A stretch of DNA of 15,811 nucleotides, taken from assembly GCA_002683195.1 (NCBI GenBank), contig NYSW01000056.1, positions 15,214 through 31,024 on the forward strand, in the 5' to 3' direction. Positions 1 to 7,386 of the stretch are shown here, one piece after another. Each line of letters opens with the position of its first letter. The stretch's first letter is position 1. The notes beneath the pieces were generated by a model. The model saw nothing but the letters and a program-made list of their open reading frames with translations, was not told the origin of the DNA and searched no databases. Source of the stretch: Phycisphaerae bacterium (GTDB lineage: Bacteria > Planctomycetota > Phycisphaerae > Phycisphaerales > SM1A02). A program made the translations under genes and the position numbers.

Positions 1-171
1 CTCTGGGAGCGATACCTGATCACCCATGCGGACATTGCCGCCAATCACGTGGACTGGTCGGTCGACCAGGTGGAACATGTTCTTTCGCCCGAACTGATCG
101 CTTCCCTCGAGGCGACCCTCGAGGCCGATCGCATCGATCCTCCGGGAATCCACACGGAGCCGGGAGAATGA
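1..171 (+). CDS. C-terminal end of a metal ABC permease-DtxR fusion or DtxR/MntR-like regulator (partial)
   Basis: Only the last 56 codons are inside the window; the reading frame is open from base 1 and stops at TGA 169-171. The peptide begins LWERYL and contains H-V-D-W-S-V-D-Q-V-E-H-V. This aligns with the metal-binding helix of DtxR/MntR (consensus H-x3-C/E-x2-E-H): D18 falls at the DtxR His98 position, D22 at Cys102, and E25-H26 at Glu105-His106. The stop overlaps the ATG of the next gene (ATGA, 168-171), so the two are translationally coupled. The next gene ends in the same kind of domain, starting RLWETYL, so this is probably the paralogous first permease of a two-permease importer. 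A free-standing DtxR-type regulator is the alternative; the missing 5' part would decide. Confidence 0.72.
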   Translation, partial: LWERYLITHADIAANHVDWSVDQVEHVLSPELIASLEATLEADRIDPPGIHTEPGE

Positions 172-1511
172 GCGAGCTCGATCCGGCCCTCGATCTCTTC
201 CCCCTCGCAGCCTCGATCCTCGCCGCGGTGGCCTGTGGCGTGCTCGGAAACTTTCTGCTGCTGCGACGAGAGAGCCTCATGGGGGATGCCATCTCCCACG
301 GGGTCCTGCCCGGCCTGGTGATCGGCTTCCTGCTCACCGGAGATCGCAGTCCGGTCACCATGCTCGTCGGTGCGACCGCCGCTGGAATCGCCACCGTGCT
401 GCTGGTGATGCTGGTGCGAAAGCTCGGTCGGGTCGAACCCGGCGCGGCCATGGGCGTCGTCTTCAGCATCCTCTTCGCGCTCGGGGTACTCCTGATCGAG
501 CAGGCCGCCGCCCGCCAGGTCGATCTTGATGCCGACTGCGTGCTCTACGGGCAACTCGAAACCCTCGCGTGGTACGGCGCCCCCGTCGAATGGCGAGAAA
601 CGCTCTCCTGGACGACGCTGGAAGCCGCCCCCCGACAAATCTGGACGCTGCTGACCGCCGGCATCCTTTCGCTTGGATTCGTCATCGTCTTTTTCAAGGA
701 ACTCCGGATCACCGCCTTTGATCCGGCCCTCGGCGGGGCGTTGGGATTCCGACCGCGGATTCTGGAACTCGCCACCACGACCCTGGTCGCGGTGGCGACG
801 GTCGCCAGCTTCGAAGCCGTGGGCTCGATCCTCGTGATTGCCATGCTCATCTGCCCCGCCGCCACGGCACGCCTCCTCACCGATCGACTGTCCCGACAGA
901 TCATCTGGAGCGTGACGATCGCGATCATCACCGCGACGGTCGGCTACCGAGCCGCCACCATCGTGCCGGGATGGTTTGATCGAGACTCGGTGAATGCGGC
1001 CGGCTCGATGACCCTCGTGTCGGGAGGACTCCTGGCCCTGGTGGTGTTCTTCGCTCCGGTTCATGGCGTGATCGCCCGGGGCTGGCGCCGTCGATCGCTT
1101 GCTCGGAAGGTGGCGATCGATGATCTGATCGCCTCTCTCTGGCGAGTCGAAGAAGAGGATTCCAATGCCATCCCGGTACCCAGGCACGCCTCTGGAAACC
1201 CCCGTTTCCTCGCCCCCACGATCATCGCCGCGGCTCGCCGCGGAGGCCTGGTCTCCGGCCGGAGTGCCGACGCGATCCGGCTTACCGATGCCGGGCGGAC
1301 CGCCGCCCGGGATCTCCTTCGTCGCCACCGACTCTGGGAGACGTACCTCGTCTCGGAAGCGGGCCTCGCCCCGGATCATGTCCATGACGCGGCGGAAAAG
1401 CTGGAACACGTGTTCATTCGCCCGCCGGATGGAGCCCACCTCGATCCTCACGGAAGACTCATCCCCCCAGCCTCGGATTCAGACCCGACGAAAGATGACT
1501 CGCCGAAATGA
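168..1511 (+). CDS. Metal (Mn/Zn/Fe) ABC transporter permease, ABC-3 family, with C-terminal DtxR/MntR-like domain
   Basis: This 447-residue protein is the membrane subunit of an ABC importer for a divalent metal. Residues ~10-305 hold hydrophobic helices with ABC-3 family signatures: G-x-F-L-L-L-R-R-E-S-L-M-G-D-A-I-S-H-G near 27-45, F-K-E-L-R-x-x-A-F-D-P near 176-186, and E-A-V-G-S-I-L-V near 216-223. Ordinary ABC-3 permeases are roughly 270-300 residues and end about there. Here ~140 residues follow: a winged helix (~310-390, ending in L-T-D-A-G-R-x-A-A-R) and a DtxR-type metal/dimerisation segment (~390-435). H406, E410 and E413-H414 sit at the DtxR metal-ligand positions, and D426-P-H-G resembles the conserved DtxR end. 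Glu at the DtxR Cys102 position is what MntR-type proteins have, suggesting Mn(II). The ATPase and solute-binding genes must lie upstream, outside the window. Whether the domain binds DNA or only senses metal is unknown. Confidence 0.9.
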   Translation: MSELDPALDLFPLAASILAAVACGVLGNFLLLRRESLMGDAISHGVLPGLVIGFLLTGDRSPVTMLVGATAAGIATVLLVMLVRKLGRVEPGAAMGVVFSILFALGVLLIEQAAARQVDLDADCVLYGQLETLAWYGAPVEWRETLSWTTLEAAPRQIWTLLTAGILSLGFVIVFFKELRITAFDPALGGALGFRPRILELATTTLVAVATVASFEAVGSILVIAMLICPAATARLLTDRLSRQIIWSVTIAIITATVGYRAATIVPGWFDRDSVNAAGSMTLVSGGLLALVVFFAPVHGVIARGWRRRSLARKVAIDDLIASLWRVEEEDSNAIPVPRHASGNPRFLAPTIIAAARRGGLVSGRSADAIRLTDAGRTAARDLLRRHRLWETYLVSEAGLAPDHVHDAAEKLEHVFIRPPDGAHLDPHGRLIPPASDSDPTKDDSPK

Positions 1512-1549
1512 GACCGGCCGGGGCCAGACGCGGGATCCGCATGCCGTCC

Positions 1550-1578
1550 GCTCAAAACTGACGCCGCGTCAGTACAAT
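1550..1578 (+). promoter_or_regulatory. Promoter with embedded TetR-type operator palindrome
   Basis: Bases 1557-1573 form a perfect odd-centred palindrome, ACTGACGC-C-GCGTCAGT, with 8-base arms. The form TGAC...GTCA is common among TetR-family operators. Its last base is the first base of a good -10 hexamer, TACAAT (1573-1578), and the weak -35 position (about 1550-1555) lies just before it. A repressor here would block RNA polymerase. The TetR-family gene starts 6 bases after the -10, so the simplest reading is autorepression that also controls the coupled lipoprotein gene. Palindrome and hexamer are seen; binding is inferred. Confidence 0.75.
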
Positions 1579-1584
1579 GTTGCG

Positions 1585-2211
1585 ATGGTGACTCCCGGGA
1601 ATTCTCACAGGCAAGGAAGACTTCGGCACCATTCCGCCGACGAAGCCCGAGCGACCATCGTCGATGCCGCCATTGAATTCCTCTGGGACCATCCCGTCCG
1701 CGAACTCACCGCGGGCGAACTGATGAAGAAGACCGGGCTGAGTCGCCCCGCCTTCTATCAGTACTTCAGCAACGTCCCCGAGTTGATCCGAACCATCCTC
1801 GTCGATCTTCAAGTTGAAATGGTCGCGGCGTCCGGCCCCTGGTTGAACTCGAACGACGAACGGTCGACCGCCCTTGAGAAATCTCTCGCGGGGGTGATCG
1901 AAGTCTGTGTTCGACGAGGACCTCTCTTTCGAGCGGTCTTCGAGGCTGCTCCCCAGGACCCGGATCTCGAGCGAGCCTGGAATGATTTCATGCATCGGTG
2001 GGACGGTGCGGTCGCGGCTCGAATCGTCGCCGAACAGGGCCTTGGAATCATCGATCCGAAACTCGACCCCATGTCGATCGCTCACGCCCTCAATGCAATG
2101 GATGCGATCCTGCTCGTGCAAGGCTTCGGCCGGCGAAATCAGGCAAATCCAAAATCAACGCTGCGCACGCTCCACACCATCTGGATGCGCACCCTTTACA
2201 ACCAGGAATGA
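1585..2211 (+). CDS. TetR/AcrR-family transcriptional regulator
   Basis: A 208-residue DNA-binding regulator. Residues ~20-65 form the TetR N-terminal domain: A-x-x-T-I-V-D-A-A-I-E-F-L near 23-33, then a helix-turn-helix (L41 to F61) with T-A-G-E-L-M-K-K-T-G-L-S-R-P-A-F-Y-Q-Y-F. The remaining ~140 residues are the ligand-binding/dimerisation domain; L-F-R-A-V-F-E-A-A near 114-122 is reminiscent of EthR-like members. The frame is open further upstream, to 1165, but that part lies antisense or out of frame within the permease gene and lacks family similarity. The ATG at 1585 is preferred because it leaves a normal N-terminus and sits 6 bases after a -10 hexamer; no Shine-Dalgarno is visible. 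The stop overlaps a possible ATG (2208) of the next gene. The ligand is unknown; the target is probably its own promoter. Confidence 0.9.
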   Translation: MVTPGNSHRQGRLRHHSADEARATIVDAAIEFLWDHPVRELTAGELMKKTGLSRPAFYQYFSNVPELIRTILVDLQVEMVAASGPWLNSNDERSTALEKSLAGVIEVCVRRGPLFRAVFEAAPQDPDLERAWNDFMHRWDGAVAARIVAEQGLGIIDPKLDPMSIAHALNAMDAILLVQGFGRRNQANPKSTLRTLHTIWMRTLYNQE

Positions 2212-2249
2212 ACTTGAAGATCTCCCCGTCAACCATCAATGGAATCCAA

Positions 2250-3794
2250 ATGCTACGTGCAGTTCTCATCATCACCGCCCTTGCTTCTCTTGGGTGCACC
2301 GGTGCTGGTTCGTCCAAGAAGAACACGGCTCAAGCTGTCACACCTGGTTTCAACCACCGGATTCCCGAGTCGATCATGACTCCCGACAAGGTCGAGACCT
2401 CGATCGGAACGCTTCGATTCTTCGATGGCATGCCGACCGAGAAGACGGTTGAAACCGTGTACGACAACCTCGACCGAACCCGGGCGACCGAAGTCTTTCT
2501 GGATTTCGTCCCCCTCGCCTCCATCGAGGCCTTCCGACGTGGCGTGGGGGACCTCGGCATCGAAGAATCGAATCAGATCCTTCTCTATGACGGGCTGATG
2601 GATTCCGCCAGCCTCTTCCTGACCGGCAACACCGACACCGTCTACGCCCTCGCCGTTCTCGACCTGAAGCGCGATGGGCCCACCGTGATCGAGATTCCGC
2701 CCGGCGCCGGTCCCGGCACGGTGAACGACGCCTATTTTCGATTCGTCACCGACATGGGAGGCCCCGGACCCGATCGCGGGCAGGGCGGAAAGTACCTGGT
2801 CCTCCCCCCCGACCATGAAGGCGAGATCCCCGAGGGCTACTTCGTTTCCAAGAGTCGGACCTACGTCAACGTGGTCCCTCTCCGCGGCTTTCTCAAGGAC
2901 GGGAAGACGGACGCCGCGGTCGAGATGTGGACGAAAGGCCTCAAGGTCTATCCCCTCGCCGATAGCGAGAATCCACCGGCGATGGAGTTCATCAGCGGCT
3001 CCGGCAAGGTGATGAACACCATCCACGCGAATGACCAGAGCTTCTACGACGAAGTCAACGACGTCATTCAGCGAGAACCCATCGACGCGATCGATGCCGA
3101 ACTTCGCGGCAATCTGGCGTCGATCGGCATCGTCAAAGGACGCCCCTTCCAGCCCGACGACCGAATGCGGAAGATCCTCCGCGACGCCGCGGCCATCGGC
3201 AATGCAACCGCCCGCGCCCTGGCCTTCCGACCACGTTCCGAAAGCATCTGGTACTACGGCGCTCAGGACGGCTGGTTCACGGCGTTTGACGGAGCCGACT
3301 ATCGCTGGCTCATCGACGACGGCGCCGGCGGTCGCAACAAGGACGCCCGAACCCTCTTCTTCTACATCGCGACCGTGAACACGCCGGCGATGGTCCTCAA
3401 GATGATCGGAAAGGGATCGCAGTACGCACTCTCCGCGGTCGACTCCGAAGGGGCATATCTCGATGGCGGACGCGATTATTCCCTGACCCTCCCGGCCGAT
3501 ATTCCGGCGAAGGACTTCTGGTCGATCGTGGTGTACGACCCGCAGACGCGTTCCATGCTCCAGACGGACCAGCCGTTCCCGAGCAAGAACAACGAACGCA
3601 ACACCGACCTGGTCACCAATCCCGACGGCTCCACCACGCTCTGGTTCGGCCCCGAACCCCCGAAGGGACACGAGACCAACTGGATCCAGACGGTTCCCGA
3701 CAAGGCCTGGTTCCTCTGCCTCCGCCTCTACGGCCCCCTCGAGCCCTGGTTCGAGAAGACCTGGCGACCGGGCACGATCCAGCCCCTGAACTAG
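2250..3794 (+). CDS. DUF1254/DUF1214 domain lipoprotein
   Basis: A 514-residue protein of unknown biochemical function. The N-terminus (M-L-R-A-V-L-I-I-T-A-L-A-S-L-G-C) looks like a lipoprotein signal with C16 as the lipidated residue, though the lipobox is not ideal. The N-terminal half matches DUF1254 (F-L-D-F-V-P-L-A-S, then G-N-T-D-T-V-Y-A-L and G-P-T-V-I-E-I-P-P). The C-terminal half matches DUF1214 (F-Y-I-A-T-V-N-T-P, D-F-W-S-I-V-V-Y-D and W-F-L-C-L-R-L-Y-G-P-L near the end). An alternative ATG at 2208 overlaps the regulator stop and would add 14 residues. ATG 2250 is preferred because GGA lies at workable spacing and the signal peptide starts there. It sits directly behind the TetR-family gene, so it is probably the regulated target. 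A carbohydrate-binding or envelope role is possible but unsupported here. Confidence 0.87.
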   Translation: MLRAVLIITALASLGCTGAGSSKKNTAQAVTPGFNHRIPESIMTPDKVETSIGTLRFFDGMPTEKTVETVYDNLDRTRATEVFLDFVPLASIEAFRRGVGDLGIEESNQILLYDGLMDSASLFLTGNTDTVYALAVLDLKRDGPTVIEIPPGAGPGTVNDAYFRFVTDMGGPGPDRGQGGKYLVLPPDHEGEIPEGYFVSKSRTYVNVVPLRGFLKDGKTDAAVEMWTKGLKVYPLADSENPPAMEFISGSGKVMNTIHANDQSFYDEVNDVIQREPIDAIDAELRGNLASIGIVKGRPFQPDDRMRKILRDAAAIGNATARALAFRPRSESIWYYGAQDGWFTAFDGADYRWLIDDGAGGRNKDARTLFFYIATVNTPAMVLKMIGKGSQYALSAVDSEGAYLDGGRDYSLTLPADIPAKDFWSIVVYDPQTRSMLQTDQPFPSKNNERNTDLVTNPDGSTTLWFGPEPPKGHETNWIQTVPDKAWFLCLRLYGPLEPWFEKTWRPGTIQPLN

Positions 3795-3819
3795 TTCGAA
3801 CCTCGATCAGCAGCGAAAC

Positions 3820-3855
3820 GAGAGGCCGTACCGGCATCCGCCGGCGCGGCCTCTC
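3820..3855. terminator. Hairpin between convergent genes, probable bidirectional terminator
   Basis: GAGAGGCCG (3820-3828) pairs perfectly with CGGCCTCTC (3847-3855). Inside, CCGGC (3831-3835) pairs with GCCGG (3840-3844) around a 4-base loop ATCC, with a 2x2 internal mismatch between the two stems. It lies between the stop codons of two genes transcribed toward each other (3794 and 3876). Neither side has a proper T-tract; on the plus strand CCTTGCTT follows. Confidence 0.6.
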
Positions 3856-3875
3856 CCTTGCTTACCGGAGGCCGC

Positions 3876-4895
3876 TCAATCGCGATGATCGATGTGGCAC
3901 GAGACGCATGAACGGCGAATCGCCGCCAACGCTCGGTCGAGTGCGATGGGATCGAGCTCCGGAACCAGTAGCAAAGACTCGAGTCTCGTGACCTGTTCGG
4001 CCTGACGGTCCAGCCTCGCCGCAAAATCCGCGTCGAGCTCGGCAGCGGCTCTCCCGCCCTCTGAAGCAACCCGAAGCAGATCCGCGAGTCTCCCGGCCTC
4101 CGCGACGGGAACCAGATCAGGGTGGGATTCCGGCGGCCCCCAGTCGGCCCCGGCGATGAGCCCCAGATGCTCGACCGCCAGATCCATCTCGATCATCATT
4201 TCGACGAAGTCGTCGGGGCGGTCCACCTCCGGAAAGTCCGGGTCGACCGCTTCGATCTCCGCCGCATCGATCGGAATCGACCGAGCCGCACACTGGTAGA
4301 GGCCCTGATACCGACGCGACGTTCCGGAGACCCGCATTCGTTCGATCGCCTCGTCGGCGGTCGCCCAACCCGACCCCACCACCACCGCCGCGGCCGCGGC
4401 CGCGCTGCGGTGCATCCCGTGATGGCAGTGGATGTACACGGCGCCCAGTTCGAGCCCGTCGAGCACCGCACGAATCAGCTGAAGTCGGCGTGCCTCGTCA
4501 AAGCCGTCGTAGCCCACGGGAAGGTGGATGTACCGCATGCCTCGATCACGGGCGATCTCCACCTCCGGTTCCCCACCGTCGACACTCACGACGGTCCGGA
4601 CCCCGAGGGCCTCAAGCGTGGCGAATCCTTGTACCCCCCGCGGAGCGCTTCCCGAGACGAAGCCCGGGTGATAGGTCACGAGGTTCTTCAATCCGGGCGC
4701 CCCGACCGGGACGTCCGCATCCGGCGACGGAAACGTCAGCCGCTGATCGTCGGACGTCGCGCCCACCGCCCCCGACGTCGGCGGAACCGGGATCGGCGGC
4801 TCCGTCACGCATCCGGGAATGCCACAGAACATGATTCCGACCAGCGGCACGAGGAGATTCCAAAACGGCCGGCGAGAGACTTCATCGATCGACAT
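3876..4895 (-). CDS. Lipoprotein fusing a cysteine (DSP/tyrosine) phosphatase domain to a cytochrome c'-like CxxCH domain
   Basis: A 339-residue exported protein. The signal ends I-P-G-C, placing a lipidated cysteine at C29, followed by a Pro-rich linker. Residues ~65-205 form a dual-specificity phosphatase-like domain. The P-loop is H156-C-H-H-G-M-H-R-S164, with C157 as nucleophile and R163 as phosphate-binding Arg; an Asp around 130-133 (G-Y-D-G-F-D) is the likely general acid. A poly-Ala helix follows the P-loop. Residues ~228-339 look mostly helical and end C330-V-S-C-H334, a c-type haem motif close to the C-terminus as in cytochrome c', with M-I-E-M-D-L-A as a possible first helix. Membrane export fits periplasmic haem attachment. 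The gene lies 55 bases behind the isomerase gene but has a -10-like TAGCAT just before its ATG, so it may have its own promoter. The phosphatase call is firm; the cytochrome c' assignment is inference from motif position and helical pattern. Confidence 0.82.
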   Translation of the reverse strand: MSIDEVSRRPFWNLLVPLVGIMFCGIPGCVTEPPIPVPPTSGAVGATSDDQRLTFPSPDADVPVGAPGLKNLVTYHPGFVSGSAPRGVQGFATLEALGVRTVVSVDGGEPEVEIARDRGMRYIHLPVGYDGFDEARRLQLIRAVLDGLELGAVYIHCHHGMHRSAAAAAAVVVGSGWATADEAIERMRVSGTSRRYQGLYQCAARSIPIDAAEIEAVDPDFPEVDRPDDFVEMMIEMDLAVEHLGLIAGADWGPPESHPDLVPVAEAGRLADLLRVASEGGRAAAELDADFAARLDRQAEQVTRLESLLLVPELDPIALDRALAAIRRSCVSCHIDHRD

Positions 4896-4901
4896 GGCGG
4901 A

Positions 4902-4907
4902 ATGCTA
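4902..4907 (-). promoter_or_regulatory. -10-like hexamer TAGCAT immediately before ATG
   Basis: Reading the minus strand, TAGCAT (4907 to 4902) is followed by six bases (TCCGCC) and the ATG of the phosphatase-cytochrome gene. No Shine-Dalgarno is visible. A start at the A of ATG would give a leaderless mRNA. The -35 region is weak, so this rests on position and on the same arrangement at other genes in the window. Confidence 0.45.
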
Positions 4908-4950
4908 TCCAACGAATCGAACTGGAGCCATGCCGTCCCGGCCGATCTGC

Positions 4951-5925
4951 TCAGCCCCGAGGAAAAGCGCTCCGAAGAAGTTCCAGGCTCCTGGGAATCG
5001 CCGTCTTCCAGTCTTCCATTCCTTCGAATTCGAGCGAGATCCAACCCCGGTAGCCCGCCGCTTCGAGAATGCGACCGATGCGGTCGTAGTCCAGATCAAG
5101 GGTGTACCACTGCCCACCCCCGAAGTACGTCTTCGCCTGGACCAGGACGGTGTGCGGCGCCAGTTTCCTCAGTCGCTCGTACGGATCTTCGAGAAAATTA
5201 CCGGTGTCGGTGGTGACCTGAAGCCACGGCGAGTCGACGGCGTCGACGATCCGCATGATGCCTTCAGGGGTGAGTCCCAACCCCCAGTGGTTCTCGAGCC
5301 CCAGAACGATTCCACACTTCTCGGCCACCGGCAGGCACGCTTCAAACGCCTCGATCACCCATGGATACGCATCATCATCGGTGTAGCCTTCGAGCGGAGA
5401 TTCGATACCACGATTGGCCATCAGTTCATCGAAGTCCTTGGACGTCCCCCAGGTTCCGGTGTTCACCCGCATCACCGGGATCCCGAGGTCGTAGGCGATC
5501 TCGATCTGGGCGATCGTCCGATCGATGTTGAAACGACGTTTCTCCCGATCGGGCGTCACGAAGCCCTGGTGAGTGGAGAGTCCCATGATGGGAAGCCCCA
5601 GTCGCTGGGCCCGACGCTTGTACGCCATCCGCCGCGACCGACTGAGAAGGTCGTTCTGCCCCACCTGATAGAGCAGGAATTCAATGCCATCGAAACCGAA
5701 TTCGTCTGCGAGATCGATGCATCGGTCGAGGTCGCGAAGTTCGTCGTTCCGAAAACGCCAGAGCGAATAGGTCGACAACGCAATCGGGTTCGTGACCCGG
5801 GCACCGGTCCGCACCGAGGGTACGACGGACTTGACCGTCGATTTCTCCTGCGCCTCGACCGCGGCGATCGGAAGCACCGAAGCGGCCGCACCGGCCGCGA
5901 GAAAACGTCGTCTGTTCTGGGTCAT
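4951..5925 (-). CDS. Tat-exported sugar phosphate isomerase/epimerase-like protein (xylose isomerase-like TIM barrel)
   Basis: A 324-residue protein of the AP-endonuclease-2/xylose isomerase-like TIM-barrel superfamily. The N-terminus M-T-Q-N-R-R-R-F-L followed by an Ala-rich stretch to A-V-E-A-Q (~26) is a twin-arginine signal, so it acts outside the cytoplasm after folding. Barrel landmarks are F-G-F-D-G-I-E-F near 76-83, H119 in L-S-T-H-Q, G-L-E-N-H near 209-213 with E211 as a metal ligand, T-T-D-T-G-N-F with D240, and W-I-S-L-E-F-E-G near the end supplying the last Glu. Where many relatives have a His-containing strand (V-H-x-K-D), this protein has V-L-V-Q-A-K-T (~260-266), so one metal ligand may differ. 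GGAG lies 7 bases before the ATG. It is 75 bases behind the metallophosphatase gene and likely shares its transcript. The substrate is unknown. Confidence 0.88.
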   Translation of the reverse strand: MTQNRRRFLAAGAAASVLPIAAVEAQEKSTVKSVVPSVRTGARVTNPIALSTYSLWRFRNDELRDLDRCIDLADEFGFDGIEFLLYQVGQNDLLSRSRRMAYKRRAQRLGLPIMGLSTHQGFVTPDREKRRFNIDRTIAQIEIAYDLGIPVMRVNTGTWGTSKDFDELMANRGIESPLEGYTDDDAYPWVIEAFEACLPVAEKCGIVLGLENHWGLGLTPEGIMRIVDAVDSPWLQVTTDTGNFLEDPYERLRKLAPHTVLVQAKTYFGGGQWYTLDLDYDRIGRILEAAGYRGWISLEFEGMEDWKTAIPRSLELLRSAFPRG

Positions 5926-6000
5926 GATCCGGCTCCAACCACGGGGTCGGTCATCGACGCCCGGCTCGAAGATGCTACCTCCAACCCGATTCCCACTCGC

Positions 6001-7386
6001 TTATTCCACCAGATCGGGAACCCGATCGATCAAAGGCGTGCCCTTCCCCGCCCCGTCGACGCGGCGAAGGCCCTGCTGATCGAAGCGAAGCCCCGCCGCC
6101 TCCGTCGGATCCTCCCAGGCGACATCGATGCCGATGAGTTCCGAACGGCCATCGATCCAACCCACGTCGTCGACCACGGTGTGACCCACGACGATGTGCT
6201 CGACTCCATGCCGCTCGAGAATGGCCGCGATCTCCTCGTCGGTCGGACGCCCCCCCCAGTTCGCGGCATGCCCGGGGAAATACCCGCGGTACCAATGCGG
6301 CCCCTGCGAATGCCAGATCAGTCCGGTTCGGAGTTCCTTCCTCCCGGCCGGAGGCCAGGCCGGCGGCCCCAGTCCCGATCGAATCGCTTCGTTGATGTCG
6401 TCGAGCTCGAGCCCCAGAGCATCGAGTTGCGGGGAATAACCAGCATGCACGAAGAGGAACGGGCCGACTCGAACCACGCTGTTGTGATTTCGAAGCCAGC
6501 GACCGAGTTCGCTCGTCGGGCCGTGCAGGTCGTCATAGGAAAGACCGACACGGTCGGTCGTGAATCGGTATTTCGGATGGATGTACCGAAGATCGCCCGC
6601 CATCACCATCGACTCGTGATTGCCGAGAACGTAGTGAACCCGACCGCCTGCCTGTTCGGCTTCACTTTCCAACCGGCGAATCAACCACAGCAACTCCGTC
6701 ACTTCGTCGCCGCGATCGACGATGTCACCGTTCAGTACCAGATGCCCGTCACCCCAGGCCCATTTCCCCGCGGCGTCCACCACACCATTGCCCTTGAGAA
6801 ACGAAAGGAAGGTCTCACGGTTTCCCTCGAGATCACTCACCGCGAGAATTCGCGAGACATCCGGCCACGAGGATTTCTCCGGTTCGCTCGCCGCATGCAC
6901 CGTCACCGAGGACACCGTCGCACTCGGCGTCGGAAGCACATCACCCTCGGCCACCCCTTCGTGCTCGCTGCGGATCACCTTGCCGTTCACCACCGTGAAC
7001 ATGATCGCGGTCGCCTCGTCCTTCCACATCAGATGTGGACCGTCCTGGATCGAATCCGGTCCGAAGTCGAGAAACTGCATCGCCGTGATGAGAGGCTCCC
7101 GATCCGGAAGCGCGTATTCGAATCGAACCAGGTGCCCGAGAACCGGAACCGGTGGTACCGATTCATCACTCGAGGACCGACCGGCGACGGTGAGGCCCGC
7201 ATCGGCTCCAACCACGTAGTCCTTGCCGTCGATCCGGCAGCTCCCGGATTCACTCGGCCCCGCCGGCTCGAACGACTCCAAGACTCCGATCCCCTCGTCC
7301 GCGAACACCGCATCACCCGGCCAGACCCCGGCAAGGAGCGTCAGGAAGAGTACGAGAACACGTACCAGCGAGGCCGAACGGATCAT
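6001..7386 (-). CDS. Exported PPP-like metallophosphatase (calcineurin-type phosphoesterase)
   Basis: A 461-residue exported enzyme that probably hydrolyses phosphoester bonds using two metal ions. Residues 1-30 are a signal peptide (M-I-R-S-A-S-L... ending near A-V-F-A-D). Residues ~31-170 are an uncharacterised N-terminal region. The catalytic domain carries the PPP-type motif series in order: D185-L-E-G-N189, G220-D-I-V-D-R-G226, G255-N-H-E258, H314-A-G316 and G401-H-T403. The first motif is normally D-x-H-G; here Glu187 takes the place of the metal-binding His. Bacterial Shelph-like phosphatases are a reasonable comparison. The frame is open upstream to 7545, but ATG 7386 begins the signal peptide and has GGAG 7 bases before it. 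TAGACT (7445-7440, minus strand) is a possible -10 about 55 bases upstream. First gene of the probable 7386-4951 minus-strand unit. Confidence 0.88.
   Translation of the reverse strand: MIRSASLVRVLVLFLTLLAGVWPGDAVFADEGIGVLESFEPAGPSESGSCRIDGKDYVVGADAGLTVAGRSSSDESVPPVPVLGHLVRFEYALPDREPLITAMQFLDFGPDSIQDGPHLMWKDEATAIMFTVVNGKVIRSEHEGVAEGDVLPTPSATVSSVTVHAASEPEKSSWPDVSRILAVSDLEGNRETFLSFLKGNGVVDAAGKWAWGDGHLVLNGDIVDRGDEVTELLWLIRRLESEAEQAGGRVHYVLGNHESMVMAGDLRYIHPKYRFTTDRVGLSYDDLHGPTSELGRWLRNHNSVVRVGPFLFVHAGYSPQLDALGLELDDINEAIRSGLGPPAWPPAGRKELRTGLIWHSQGPHWYRGYFPGHAANWGGRPTDEEIAAILERHGVEHIVVGHTVVDDVGWIDGRSELIGIDVAWEDPTEAAGLRFDQQGLRRVDGAGKGTPLIDRVPDLVE

Noticed and set aside
45..1451. Long minus-strand open frame opposite the metal permease
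   Set aside because: Low-complexity charged translation without recognisable domains; the plus-strand permease has ABC-3 and DtxR motifs over its whole length.
1165..1584. N-terminal extension of the TetR-family regulator
   Set aside because: This part overlaps the permease gene in another frame, has no similarity to TetR proteins, and the promoter and operator lie after it.
4386..4416. GCCGCG-type short repeat
   Set aside because: It encodes the poly-Ala helix directly after the phosphatase P-loop, so it is ordinary coding sequence with biased codon use.
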